Source: UBA1046 sp050945515
Lineage (GTDB): Bacteria > Bacillota > Clostridia > Saccharofermentanales > DTU023
NCBI GenBank assembly: GCA_050945515.1
Contig: JBMNTB010000008.1
Coordinates: 8,831 to 72,830 of the forward strand
DNA: 64,000 bases
Direction of reading: 5' to 3'
Shown here: one piece after another, positions 1-7,498 of the stretch
How positions within the stretch are numbered: the stretch's first letter is position 1
Layout: the number at the start of each line of letters is the position of its first letter
Position numbers and translations under genes: made by a program
The notes under the pieces: generated by a model
Database searches by the model: none
What the model saw: the letters and a program-made list of their open reading frames with translations, nothing else
What the model was told of the DNA's origin: nothing

Positions 1-552
1 ATTGCAGAGCTTGTGCGCGGAAAAACAGGACGGGTCTACGGTGATCTGATCACCTTGTTAACCTTGCTGAAAGGCCTGCCACTGGCGTATAACAAGGATA
101 TGCAGGAAGATAAGGAAGCTTTCTTTGATGCTTGTGATACCGTCAAGATTTGTCTCGAACTGTTTCCGCCGATGCTCGTGACAGCTCAGATCAACAGTCA
201 AGAGATGCGCCGGGCGGCTGCAGACGGCTTGCTCAACGCAACAGATTGTGCCGATTATCTGGTGCGCAAAGGTGTACCGTTCCGGGAAGCATATCAAGCT
301 ACCGGAGCGCTCGTCGCCCGTTGCCTAACAGATCATACGACACTGGAGCATTTGCCGCTGACTGTTTACCAATCTGTTCATCCGGCGTTTGCACAGGATA
401 TATACCAGGTCGTCGATCTTGATCGCTGTGTAACGGAGCGAAATTCCGAAGGCGGAACTGCGCCGGAATCTGTCAGGAAGCAAATCGCTGCAATTCGCGA
501 GCGGTTAGCGAATGAACCGTATGTGGAGCGTACACACAAGTTCGACGTATAA
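1..552 (+). CDS. argH: Argininosuccinate lyase, C-terminal part (partial)
   Basis: The reading frame is open from base 1, so the gene starts outside the window; about 183 C-terminal residues are visible. Argininosuccinate lyase splits argininosuccinate into arginine and fumarate, the last step of arginine synthesis. The visible part fits the C-terminal helical region of the family: a K-T-G-R-V-Y-G-D-L segment, a helix with L-P-L-A-Y-N-K-D-M-Q-E-D-K (very typical of ArgH), then the small C-terminal domain with D-Y-L-V-R-K-G-V-P-F-R-E-A. The GTG at base 13 is internal, not the start. argF follows on the same strand after 229 bp, which supports an arginine biosynthesis locus. Confidence 0.95.
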   Translation: MAELVRGKTGRVYGDLITLLTLLKGLPLAYNKDMQEDKEAFFDACDTVKICLELFPPMLVTAQINSQEMRRAAADGLLNATDCADYLVRKGVPFREAYQATGALVARCLTDHTTLEHLPLTVYQSVHPAFAQDIYQVVDLDRCVTERNSEGGTAPESVRKQIAAIRERLANEPYVERTHKFDV

Positions 553-739
553 CTCAGCGGAGACGATTGGTTTATAAGCGCACTGCTATATTAACAAAAA
601 GTTGGAAAAATCTGCGCGGCTCATGCGGCAGAGCAAGGAACCGCAAGTACGACGGCGAATGATGGCGAAAAGTGAAGTTACTTTTTATGCTTACCGAAAG
701 TTGTTGCATGAGAATCCAATTAAGAATACAGTAAACATA

Positions 740-765
740 TAGATCTGCCTAATAGATCTGCCTAA
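740..765 (+). repeat. 13-bp perfect tandem repeat upstream of argF
   Basis: TAGATCTGCCTAA occurs twice head to tail, ending 16 bp before the argF start codon and just before its GGGG ribosome binding site. It lies in the 5' untranslated region. It may be a replication slippage product or a small regulatory element. No clear ArgR box was recognised in the 553-781 gap, which otherwise holds nothing I can name. Confidence 0.6.
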
Positions 766-781
766 ATAAGGGGAACAAACA

Positions 782-1711
782 ATGAAACATCTGCTTAAGC
801 TATCGGATCTGACAACGGAGGAGATCAGAGATATCCTCAACTTTGGTGATCAATTAAAATATGAGCGCAAGCACGGCATCAAGCATAAACATCTCAAGGA
901 TAAATCCCTAGGCATGATTTTTCAGAAAGCGTCAACCCGTACGCGCGTATCGTTTGAGGCCGGAATGTTCCAGCTCGGAGGACAAGCCCTCTTTTTGTCT
1001 AGCCGCGATCTACAGATCGGGCGTAGCGAACCGATTCAGGATACGGCTCGTGTGCTCTCACGCTACTTGGACATTATCATGATCCGAACTTTCGCCCAAC
1101 AGGAAGTTGATGATCTGGCGGCCTACAGCCAAGTGCCTGTCATTAATGGCTTAACAGATTATGCTCACCCCTGTCAGGTGCTAGCGGATCTGATGACGAT
1201 TCGTGAGATCAAGGGTAGTCTGGAGGGTCTAAAACTCTGTTTTGTCGGTGATGGCAACAACGTGATGAACTCACTGATCGTCGGCTGTTTGAAGATGGGT
1301 ATGTCGGTCGCTGTTGCTTGTCCTTCAGGTTACGAACCTGATGCTGAGATCCGCGCTTGGGCGGAGACGAGCGGACGCTTTTCGTTACAGGAGGATGTTT
1401 TCGCTGCCGCAGAACATGCCGATGTGCTCTACACGGATGTCTGGGCATCCATGGGCATGGAAGATGAGATTAAAGAGCGCCAGAAGGCGTTCCGTTACTA
1501 TCAGATCAATCAGCAAGTGATGGATGTGGCGGCGAACGATGCGATAGTCTTGCACTGCCTGCCGGCACATCGCGAAGAAGAAATTACGACAGAAGTCTTA
1601 GAGGCTCATGCCCACGAGATTTTTGAACAGTCGGAAAATCGTCTGCATGTCCAGAAAGCTGTAATGGTGCGATTACTATGCGGACCTTGTAAAGAGTCAA
1701 GTGTACTTTAG
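782..1711 (+). CDS. argF: Ornithine carbamoyltransferase
   Basis: Transfers the carbamoyl group of carbamoyl phosphate to ornithine to give citrulline in the cytoplasm. The 309-residue length is normal for the family. Visible signatures are the carbamoyl phosphate loop S-T-R-T-R near residue 52, H-P-C-Q near residue 130 (D-Y-A-H-P-C-Q), the SMG loop (W-A-S-M-G) near 221, and H-C-L-P-A-H-R near 258, whose Cys is the ornithine-site residue that separates OTCases from aspartate carbamoyltransferases. The ATG is preceded by AAGGGGAAC at a suitable distance. argH lies upstream on the same strand, consistent with an anabolic role. No arc catabolic genes are seen nearby. Confidence 0.96.
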   Translation: MKHLLKLSDLTTEEIRDILNFGDQLKYERKHGIKHKHLKDKSLGMIFQKASTRTRVSFEAGMFQLGGQALFLSSRDLQIGRSEPIQDTARVLSRYLDIIMIRTFAQQEVDDLAAYSQVPVINGLTDYAHPCQVLADLMTIREIKGSLEGLKLCFVGDGNNVMNSLIVGCLKMGMSVAVACPSGYEPDAEIRAWAETSGRFSLQEDVFAAAEHADVLYTDVWASMGMEDEIKERQKAFRYYQINQQVMDVAANDAIVLHCLPAHREEEITTEVLEAHAHEIFEQSENRLHVQKAVMVRLLCGPCKESSVL

Positions 1712-1729
1712 CTCTGTACAAAAATGACC

Positions 1730-1758
1730 TTGACAATTTCTTTTTTCGCGCATAGAAT
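1730..1758 (+). promoter_or_regulatory. Sigma-70-type promoter of the aromatic amino acid ABC operon
   Basis: TTGACA (1730-1735) and TAGAAT (1753-1758) are separated by exactly 17 bp, close to the vegetative consensus (6/6 and 5/6). Transcription would begin near 1765, some 30 bases before the leader peptide ATG at 1794. It lies just 18 bp after the argF stop codon, so the transporter operon has its own promoter. Confidence 0.85.
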
Positions 1759-1793
1759 CAATCCATGTTATTGAGAACGGAGAAAGTGCAAAG

Positions 1794-1874
1794 ATGAGAC
1801 AAGTCACGGATATGCGTTTCAACGTCTACTATTATTACGGCAAGGTGGTTCGTTGTTGCGCTTTCCGCAAATAA
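1794..1874 (+). CDS. Tyr-rich leader peptide (26 aa) of a transcription attenuator
   Basis: A 26-codon ORF with a proper ribosome binding site (CGGAGAAAG at 1778-1786) and ATG start. Codons 12-15 are four consecutive tyrosine codons (TAC TAT TAT TAC, 1827-1838). The rest contains Arg, Val and a Cys-Cys pair and ends in TAA at 1872-1874. It sits between a consensus promoter and an intrinsic terminator, upstream of an ABC transporter of the TrpXYZ type. This layout is the hallmark of ribosome-mediated attenuation, where stalling at scarce charged tRNA-Tyr exposes an antiterminator. The peptide itself is probably not functional. The regulated amino acid is inferred from the codons only. Confidence 0.8.
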   Translation: MRQVTDMRFNVYYYYGKVVRCCAFRK

Positions 1875-1940
1875 CGCATATTTGCGTATGACAAAGCCGA
1901 TAACGTCCACCAAATCTACAGACAGGTGGACGTTTTTATT
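1844..1940 (+). terminator. Attenuator: intrinsic terminator with competing antiterminator
   Basis: Terminator stem: AACGTCCACC (1902-1911) pairs perfectly with GGTGGACGTT (1925-1934), 13-nt loop, followed by a short T-rich tract. The segment GGTGGTTCGTT (1844-1854), inside the leader ORF just after the Tyr codons, resembles the 3' arm and can pair with 1902-1911 instead (nine pairs around a small internal loop), which would block the terminator. Between them are two mutually exclusive small hairpins: 1856-1860 with 1866-1870, or CGCAAAT (1866-1872) with ATTTGCG (1880-1886). A ribosome stalled at the first Tyr codon would leave 1844-1854 free; a ribosome reading through would mask it. The pairings are seen; the mechanism is inferred. 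Confidence 0.8.
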
Positions 1941-1978
1941 TGCAAATTCATTAATTATCTGTATTGGAGGTATAAAAA

Positions 1979-3007
1979 ATGAAAAGCAAGAAGATCATAA
2001 GCCTATTGTTAGCAGTCCTTCTCCTGATGTCGCTTGCGGCGTGCGGAAGCAAGGACGGCAGCAAGGACACAGGTGTAGCTGAGCCGGATGAAGGGTCAAA
2101 GGAGCCGATAAAAATTGGTATCATGCAGTTTGGAGAATTTGACGCCCTTCTGAACGCAAGCGAAGGCTTTAAAGCAGGGCTTGCGGAAGCAGGCTTTATC
2201 GAAGGCGAGAACGTGGTATTCAACTATCTCTCCGCTGCAGCGGATACCTCAAACTGCCCGACCATAGCGGACAGCCTCATCAACGACGGCAGTGACCTCA
2301 TCTTCGCAATTGCAACCCCGAGCGTGCTCTGCCTGAAGGAAAAGACCACTACTATTCCCGTCATATTCTCCGCGGTCACCGATCCCGTGCAGTCCGGCCT
2401 CATTGCGGATTACGATGCCCCCGGCGGGAACATCTCGGGCGCCTCGGATATGAATCCCGTTAAAGAGCAAATAGACTTCCTTCTCGAGTTGCTCCCGGAA
2501 ACGAAGACCATAGCCGTATTCTACTCCTCAAGCGAGTCCAACTCTCGCATCCAGTACGAAATGGCGAAGAGTCACATCGAAGGAAAAGGCCTCACCTGCG
2601 TACAGAAAACCATATCAGCGGTCGATGAAGCCAAGTCCGCCATCGAGTCCCTTAAGGGTCAGGTTGACGCCATCTACATTCCGACCGACAATACAGTGTC
2701 GGATGCGATGCAGATAGTTTCCACGGCGGCCCATGATTGCGGAATCCCGACTTTCGGCGCAGAGCCTGCAATGGTTGCAAACGGAGCCTTTGCAAGCTAT
2801 GGTGTGAACTACTTCGAGCTCGGTAAGCAGAGCGCCGCCATGGCGGTAAAGGTGTTGCAGTCGGGCGATCCTCTCGCTGAAGTTGCCAAGATGCCCGTAG
2901 TATACCAAACCGAAAACCTTACGACAGCCATCAATGCCACCGCCGCGGAAAAGCTCGGCATAGAAATTTCTCAAGAGATACTCGATTCGGCTGAAGTAAT
3001 CAAGTAG
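1979..3007 (+). CDS. ABC transporter substrate-binding lipoprotein, TrpX-like
   Basis: A 342-residue extracytoplasmic solute-binding protein of the family PF04392 type (TrpX and relatives). An N-terminal signal peptide ends in a lipobox (L-A-A-C, Cys near residue 22), so it should be a membrane-anchored lipoprotein. Family-like segments include I-G-I-M-Q-F-G-E-F, P-V-I-F-S-A-V-T-D-P-V near residue 125, S-G-A-S-D-M, and Y-G-V-N-Y-F-E-L-G near 280. GGAGG at 1966-1970 supports the ATG. It is the first gene of a three-gene importer operon. Characterised relatives take up aromatic amino acids. Given the Tyr-codon leader, tyrosine or an aromatic precursor is my best guess at the substrate; this is inference. 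Confidence 0.85.
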   Translation: MKSKKIISLLLAVLLLMSLAACGSKDGSKDTGVAEPDEGSKEPIKIGIMQFGEFDALLNASEGFKAGLAEAGFIEGENVVFNYLSAAADTSNCPTIADSLINDGSDLIFAIATPSVLCLKEKTTTIPVIFSAVTDPVQSGLIADYDAPGGNISGASDMNPVKEQIDFLLELLPETKTIAVFYSSSESNSRIQYEMAKSHIEGKGLTCVQKTISAVDEAKSAIESLKGQVDAIYIPTDNTVSDAMQIVSTAAHDCGIPTFGAEPAMVANGAFASYGVNYFELGKQSAAMAVKVLQSGDPLAEVAKMPVVYQTENLTTAINATAAEKLGIEISQEILDSAEVIK

Positions 3008-3025
3008 TCAAGGAGTTATATTTGC

Positions 3026-3958
3026 ATGTCATTAGCTACCATACAAAGCGGCGTTGCACAGGGCGTAATGTGGGCGGTCCTCACCCTGGGGATCTACCTT
3101 ACGTTCCGTACTCTCGAGATTGCCGACCTCACCGTAGAGGGAACCTTTCCCCTCGGTGCGGCTGTCACGGTTGTGCTCATCAATGCCGGAGTCCATCCGA
3201 TCGTCGCAGCCACTGCGGCCTTCATCTCCGGCATGTGCGCAGGTCTTGTAAGCGGGGTACTCATCACCGCATTCAAGATCCCCCCCATACTTTCGGGGAT
3301 ACTGACCCAGATAGCCCTCTATTCCGTAAATATACGGATAATGAGTGACAGAGCAACGGTCTCGATAGTCGGGACTTCATTCAAGAATATTATTACGACT
3401 TTGTTCCCCGACGGTACTGCGCCGAACACCGTATCCATCTGCGTAGGCTTTGCCATATCCGCGCTGCTGGTCGCCATACTCTATATGTTCTTCGGCACCG
3501 AGATCGGTTGCGCGATAAGGGCTACCGGAAATAATCGCCATATGGCGCGGGCTCTTGGTATAAACACCGACTGGACCACAATCCTCTGTCTCATGATTTC
3601 AAACGGGCTGGTCGCTCTTTCCGGCAACCTCATCGCCCAGTTCGATTACGGCTCGGCGCTCGTGAACATGGGACAGGGAACGATCGTCATCGGTCTCGCC
3701 TCGATAATAATCGGGGAGGTGCTCTTCCTGAGGAAGGAGCACAACTTCGCCTACATACTGTCCGCGATTGTCCTGGGCTCGGTGATATACAGGACCATAA
3801 TAGCTGCCGCGCTCACGATTCCCTGGATGAAGGCGACGGACCTCAAGCTTATCACGGCAGTCATCGTCGCCATTGCGCTTGCCCTCCCGGTCCTCAAGGG
3901 GAAGGCCGCCTTTTTCAGGAAAGCCGGAAACGGGAATAAGGAGGCACAAGATGCTTAA
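3026..3958 (+). CDS. ABC transporter permease, TrpY-like
   Basis: A 310-residue polytopic inner-membrane permease of the branched-chain amino acid permease fold (BPD_transp_2), 8 or more hydrophobic segments. It carries the typical E-I-G-C-A-I-R-A-T-G-N-N coupling segment near residue 157 that contacts the ATPase, and a G-L-A-S-I-I-I-G-E-V segment near 225. It starts 18 bp after the binding protein gene with AAGGAG upstream, and its 3' end overlaps the ATPase start by 8 bp, so translation is probably coupled. It should form the translocation pore of the importer. Confidence 0.88.
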   Translation: MSLATIQSGVAQGVMWAVLTLGIYLTFRTLEIADLTVEGTFPLGAAVTVVLINAGVHPIVAATAAFISGMCAGLVSGVLITAFKIPPILSGILTQIALYSVNIRIMSDRATVSIVGTSFKNIITTLFPDGTAPNTVSICVGFAISALLVAILYMFFGTEIGCAIRATGNNRHMARALGINTDWTTILCLMISNGLVALSGNLIAQFDYGSALVNMGQGTIVIGLASIIIGEVLFLRKEHNFAYILSAIVLGSVIYRTIIAAALTIPWMKATDLKLITAVIVAIALALPVLKGKAAFFRKAGNGNKEAQDA

Positions 3959-4745
3959 GATTGAGAATCTTAGAAAGACCTTCGATCCCGGCACGGTGAA
4001 CGAGAAGACGCTATTCACGGATTTAAACCTTGAGGTAGCTGAGGGTGAATTCGTGACCGTAATAGGCTCGAACGGAGCAGGAAAATCGACGATGCTGAGC
4101 CTTGTTGCAGGCTCGATGATGCCGGACTCGGGGCGCATAAGCCTCGGCGTCAGGGATATAACCTATATGCCGGAGTTCAAGCGTGCCGCTTTCATAGGAC
4201 GGGTCTTTCAGGATCCCATGATGGGTACGGCGGCGAAGATGTGGATAGAGGAGAACCTCGCCCTCGCCTACCGGCGCGCCAAGCCCAAGACGCTAAAATG
4301 GGGTCTCCCGCAGTCTGACGAGGAGATGTATAAGGAACAGCTAGCAAGCCTCGGTCTCGGGCTCGAGGATCGGCTCAAGACAAAGGTTGGCCTGCTTTCA
4401 GGTGGACAGAGACAGGCGCTAACTCTTCTCATGGCTACCATACGCCGCCCTGAGCTCCTCCTCCTCGACGAGCACACGGCAGCGCTTGACCCGAAGACCG
4501 CTCAGACCGTTCTTCAACTGAGCGACAAGATAGTACGGGAAAACAAGCTCACGACCCTGATGGTTACCCACAACATGAGAAATGCCATCGAGTATGGAAA
4601 CCGCCTCGTCATGATGCACGAGGGGGGCATAATCCTCGATATCTCAGGTGAGGAGAAAAAGGCTCTCACGGTTGAGGCGTTACTCCAGAAGTTCGAGCAG
4701 GCGTCCGGCTCCTCCGATGTATCGGATGCCGCAATCCTCAGCTAA
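3951..4745 (+). CDS. ABC transporter ATP-binding protein, TrpZ-like
   Basis: Cytoplasmic ATPase of the importer, 264 residues from the chosen ATG at 3951 (AAGGAGG at 3938-3944); an upstream in-frame start at 3873 lies deep in the permease gene and is less likely. Walker A is G-S-N-G-A-G-K-S-T, the ABC signature is L-L-S-G-G-Q-R-Q-A, and Walker B is L-L-L-L-D-E-H-T-A-A-L-D, where His replaces the usual Pro, as is common in this subfamily. The switch His lies in M-V-T-H-N-M. A strong terminator follows 31 bp after the stop codon, ending the operon. Confidence 0.9.
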   Translation: MLKIENLRKTFDPGTVNEKTLFTDLNLEVAEGEFVTVIGSNGAGKSTMLSLVAGSMMPDSGRISLGVRDITYMPEFKRAAFIGRVFQDPMMGTAAKMWIEENLALAYRRAKPKTLKWGLPQSDEEMYKEQLASLGLGLEDRLKTKVGLLSGGQRQALTLLMATIRRPELLLLDEHTAALDPKTAQTVLQLSDKIVRENKLTTLMVTHNMRNAIEYGNRLVMMHEGGIILDISGEEKKALTVEALLQKFEQASGSSDVSDAAILS

Positions 4746-4775
4746 AATTCAAAAGCCGGTGTAAACACTAAAAAG

Positions 4776-4805
4776 TGCGCTCTGGAATAAACAGGGCGCA
4801 TTTTT
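4776..4805 (+). terminator. Rho-independent terminator of the ABC operon
   Basis: A nine-base-pair stem (4776-4784 with 4792-4800, one G-T wobble) with a seven-base loop is followed directly by TTTTT. It lies 31 bp after the ATPase stop codon and closes the operon. Confidence 0.85.
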
Positions 4806-4961
4806 ATGGGATCACTACATATTATCTTACTTAATTTAATTAAATACCGAGCGACTAGATTACTGAAATTGTTTTATGAAACCGGAACGGTTTCCGAAAT
4901 GAACACAGACCGTATCCCGGCACAGTTAGTCAGCTTCATCAGCATGAATGTGTCGAGTTAG
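4806..4961 (+). other. Possible 51-codon ORF or degraded gene remnant
   Basis: A short open frame begins with ATG immediately after the terminator T-run and ends in TAG at 4959-4961. It has no ribosome binding site of its own. The predicted peptide has a hydrophobic start (I-I-L-L-N-L-I) and a helical middle (L-L-K-L-F-Y-E-T-G). I do not recognise it. It contains a 7-bp perfect inverted repeat (GAAACCG, 4878-4884, with CGGTTTC, 4888-4894). It may be a remnant left by rearrangement, or chance; the rest of the 4746-5087 gap holds only the terminator and the inverted repeat at 5018-5042. Confidence 0.2.
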
Positions 4962-5017
4962 GGTAGTGTATTTATATTATAGAATAGTTTTTGTACAGCA
5001 TAACCGATGTAAGCACT

Positions 5018-5042
5018 GTTTCGTAATTAATATTACAGAAAC
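5018..5042 (+). promoter_or_regulatory. Inverted repeat upstream of the glutamate synthase-like gene
   Basis: GTTTCGTAAT (5018-5027) and ATTACAGAAAC (5032-5042) are reverse complements apart from one bulged base. The dyad lies about 45 bp before the ATG and just upstream of TTGACC (5047-5052), which could be a -35 element. It is a candidate operator for the downstream gene; no known motif was recognised. Confidence 0.4.
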
Positions 5043-5087
5043 GTACTTGACCTGATAGTAAATTGTTAAATAAAAGGAGAATTAACA

Positions 5088-6608
5088 ATGGCTTATTCAC
5101 CAAAATTATCATCTGCATTTAATGATACGTATCTTAGAAGCAATCATATTTCACCACAATCCGGTATGTGTTCATTTTGCACCGAAGAATGTGAGGGAAC
5201 ATGTGAAATTGCTTTAGCATCTGTTTTAGGACAGCAGACTGTTTACCCAACAAATACTGGAAATAATCAAGTTGCTTCAGAGAAGAATTATCCAATTGAT
5301 TTTTCGCACTTTAATATTAATGGACGTGTGTTTGGAGCTGTTGGAGCCAACCCTAACTATGAAGATGCCAACATATATCATGTAAAATTGGAAAGAGAAT
5401 ATGGAAAATTTAATCCCGTAAAATTATCGATGCCTATCATTTTACCTGCTCTTATTAAGTTGAATTGGAAAGATTATTTTGGCGGAGCAGCTATGGCAGG
5501 GGTAACATGTGTGATTGGAGAGGAAGCCAGAGACAAGGATCCTGATCTACAGATTGAAAATGGCAAGGTTGTTGAGTTTCCAGCTTTAAAGAGTATGCTT
5601 GATTCTTTCCGTAAATATTATCGCGGATATGGACAGATTGTATTGCAGTGCAATGTTGAGGATGATATGTTGGGTATTCCTGAATATGCAATAAAAGAGC
5701 ATAATTTAGAAGCTTTAGAATTTAAATTTGGTCAAAGCGCAAAAGGCACACAACCGGTTCACAAATTAAAAGACAGGGAGGAAGCACTCAAAAAGCGGGA
5801 AATTGGAATATTAGTATTCCCGGATCCTATGGATCCTGAGATTATTAGAAAAGCTGAAAAAGAAATTTGCCCTAATTTTTATTCATATAGCAGGTTGCCA
5901 TTATGGGATGAGGAGTATTTAATCCCAAGAATTGAGGGATTAAGAAAAATGGGAGTAAAAAATATCTATCTAAAAATGGCCGGCTATGATAGAGAGGATT
6001 TAGAGAGAGTAATCAGGATTGGAAGCGAAGCGCAAGTAGACATGATTACCTTTGATGGTGCAGGCGGAGGAAGCGGATATAGTCCATGCAAGATGATGAA
6101 TGAGTGGAGCCTGCCTACGATACTCCTGGAAGAATCTGTTTGTAAAATAGTTGAAAAGTTAAAAGCTGAAGGCCGATATATCCCGGCTGTAACAATTACC
6201 GGTGGATTTAGTTCTGAAGACCAAGTGTTTAAGGCACTTGCATTTGGAAATCAGAATGTAACATCCATAGGATTATGCCGTGCTTCTATGACAGCCGCGA
6301 TGACTGGTAAGAATATTGGAGAAAGAATAAAAAAAGGTGATGTTCCTAAGAATCTGAAGACATATGGAACTACTGTAAATGAAATATATTATGATCTTGC
6401 TGATTTGAGATCAATATATGACAAAAAAGCAGATGAGTTTTCTTTAGGTGCTGTTGGAGTATTTTCGTATTTAAATAAAATTGCCTTTGGATTAAAACAC
6501 TTCGCAGCATTAAATCGTAAATTTGATGTTTCATATCTAAATAGGAGTGATTTGATACCTTTAACTCATGATGCAAAAGACCTTATTAAAGGAAGATGGT
6601 TTGAATAG
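5088..6608 (+). CDS. Stand-alone FMN-binding glutamate synthase-like protein
   Basis: A 506-residue protein matching the central FMN domain of glutamate synthase (PF01645 type). It has no glutaminase or C-terminal GXGXG domain. An N-terminal cysteine cluster (Cys28, 31, 35, 39; C-x2-C-x3-C-x3-C) looks able to bind a metal or iron-sulfur cluster. The barrel core shows D-M-I-T-F-D-G-A-G-G-G-S-G, then I-T-G-G-F-S-S-E-D-Q-V-F-K-A-L-A-F-G and G-L-C-R-A-S-M, typical of the FMN-binding half. AAGGAGA precedes the ATG. The gene is clearly more AT-rich than both neighbours and stands alone on its strand, which suggests transfer. Archaeal-type stand-alone relatives exist, but the substrate is not certain from sequence. 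Confidence 0.82.
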   Translation: MAYSPKLSSAFNDTYLRSNHISPQSGMCSFCTEECEGTCEIALASVLGQQTVYPTNTGNNQVASEKNYPIDFSHFNINGRVFGAVGANPNYEDANIYHVKLEREYGKFNPVKLSMPIILPALIKLNWKDYFGGAAMAGVTCVIGEEARDKDPDLQIENGKVVEFPALKSMLDSFRKYYRGYGQIVLQCNVEDDMLGIPEYAIKEHNLEALEFKFGQSAKGTQPVHKLKDREEALKKREIGILVFPDPMDPEIIRKAEKEICPNFYSYSRLPLWDEEYLIPRIEGLRKMGVKNIYLKMAGYDREDLERVIRIGSEAQVDMITFDGAGGGSGYSPCKMMNEWSLPTILLEESVCKIVEKLKAEGRYIPAVTITGGFSSEDQVFKALAFGNQNVTSIGLCRASMTAAMTGKNIGERIKKGDVPKNLKTYGTTVNEIYYDLADLRSIYDKKADEFSLGAVGVFSYLNKIAFGLKHFAALNRKFDVSYLNRSDLIPLTHDAKDLIKGRWFE

Positions 6609-6727
6609 ATTTTACAATTAAGAATCTTACCTAGAGATAAAAGGCTGAAGTCTACAGAGATTTCTTCACACATCCAACTCGATCTTATAAAGCATCCCTG
6701 CTGTTCCTTATGTATCACCGCCGACCG

Positions 6728-7261
6728 TCAGAGGCGGATCACTGTTACCTCATCGACCCGGGCGGCACACAGACACATGCTGTACCCCGGCGGGGCGGAC
6801 AGCGGTCGAAGCTGTGCACCCTGCGGAAGAGGGGCCGTGATATCGAAAGTATCAAGGCCGGACAGGATCCCCTCGCCGGTATATTTGACAAAGCTCTCCT
6901 TGGCCGTCCAAATCTCGAAGAATGCGGGCAACGCATATTCCACTGCCGCCAGTGTGCTGTCCTCCCGCGGGTGAAAAAATCGCCGGGAGAGCCTGGACAC
7001 GTCACAGGATATCTGCTGCTGGATGTCCAACCCCACAGGAGACGCACCCAGTGCACACGCCCAAAAGGCACCGCTGTGCGAAATTGAGAAATGCACATCG
7101 GGCGCTTGTCGGAAAAAGGGCCGGCCACTCTCCTCCTCTTCCCTTTGCCAGCCCGCCGTCTCTCGCCCCGTGTAACGCGCCGCCGCGTCCAGCAGACGAA
7201 GGTGGCGTGGCAGGATATAGGTCTCCGGATATAGATACACCGTGAAGTTTGCCCCGCTCAA
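6728..7261 (-). CDS. 4'-phosphopantetheinyl transferase, Sfp-like
   Basis: Moves phosphopantetheine from CoA onto the conserved serine of carrier domains. The 177-residue protein shows the family core: S-I-S-H-S near residue 60, V-G-L-D-I with metal-binding Asp79, and F-F-E-I-W-T-A-K-E-S (residues 114-123) followed by K-Y-T-G-E-G. It is shorter than Sfp (about 220 residues), mainly at the N-terminus. The start is TTG at 7261, chosen because TGGAG lies 5 bases upstream and the acyl carrier gene ends 2 bases before. Last gene of the NRPS operon; likely activates both NRPS carrier domains and the ACP. Confidence 0.88.
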   Translation of the reverse strand: MSGANFTVYLYPETYILPRHLRLLDAAARYTGRETAGWQREEEESGRPFFRQAPDVHFSISHSGAFWACALGASPVGLDIQQQISCDVSRLSRRFFHPREDSTLAAVEYALPAFFEIWTAKESFVKYTGEGILSGLDTFDITAPLPQGAQLRPLSAPPGYSMCLCAARVDEVTVIRL

Positions 7262-7263
7262 GG

Positions 7264-7488
7264 CTACTCCAGTCCTCGCTCCTGTATATAGGCAATGACA
7301 TCTCTCACATGTCGCAGATTCCAGATATCCCGCGCGGGGATCTTGGTGTTGTAGTGTGCCTCAAATGCAGCGACGATGTTTACAATATCGAATGAATTCA
7401 ATTCAAGGTCTTTGACAAAATCCGTATCCGGGGTCACGTCCCTCTTGCCGGTCACGTCAAATATAATGTCTTGGATCAGCTTCAGCAT
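7264..7488 (-). CDS. Acyl carrier protein, discrete
   Basis: A 74-residue acidic carrier protein. The attachment motif is D-L-E-L-N-S-F-D with Ser32 as the phosphopantetheine site (E-L-N-S replaces the common D-S-L). The first helix L-I-Q-D-I-I and third helix D-V-I-A-Y-I fit the four-helix fold. It lies between the AMP ligase (10 bp upstream) and the transferase (2 bp downstream). In this context it probably carries the acyl group activated by the ligase and presents it to the first condensation domain of the NRPS, rather than serving fatty acid synthesis. Confidence 0.9.
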   Translation of the reverse strand: MLKLIQDIIFDVTGKRDVTPDTDFVKDLELNSFDIVNIVAAFEAHYNTKIPARDIWNLRHVRDVIAYIQERGLE

Positions 7489-7498
7489 AGTTTCTCCT

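Noticed and set aside
1980..2223. Possible T-box leader before the ABC operon
   Set aside because: No T-box motif or specifier stem could be found; the leader ORF with Tyr codons and the short terminator explain the region better.
3873..3950. Longer N-terminus for the ABC ATPase starting at 3873
   Set aside because: It lies inside the permease gene, lacks a ribosome binding site, and the family similarity begins at the ATG at 3951, which has AAGGAGG in front.
3599..4138. 179-codon minus-strand ORF across the permease/ATPase junction
   Set aside because: It is antisense to two well-supported genes, has no ribosome binding site and no recognisable domain.
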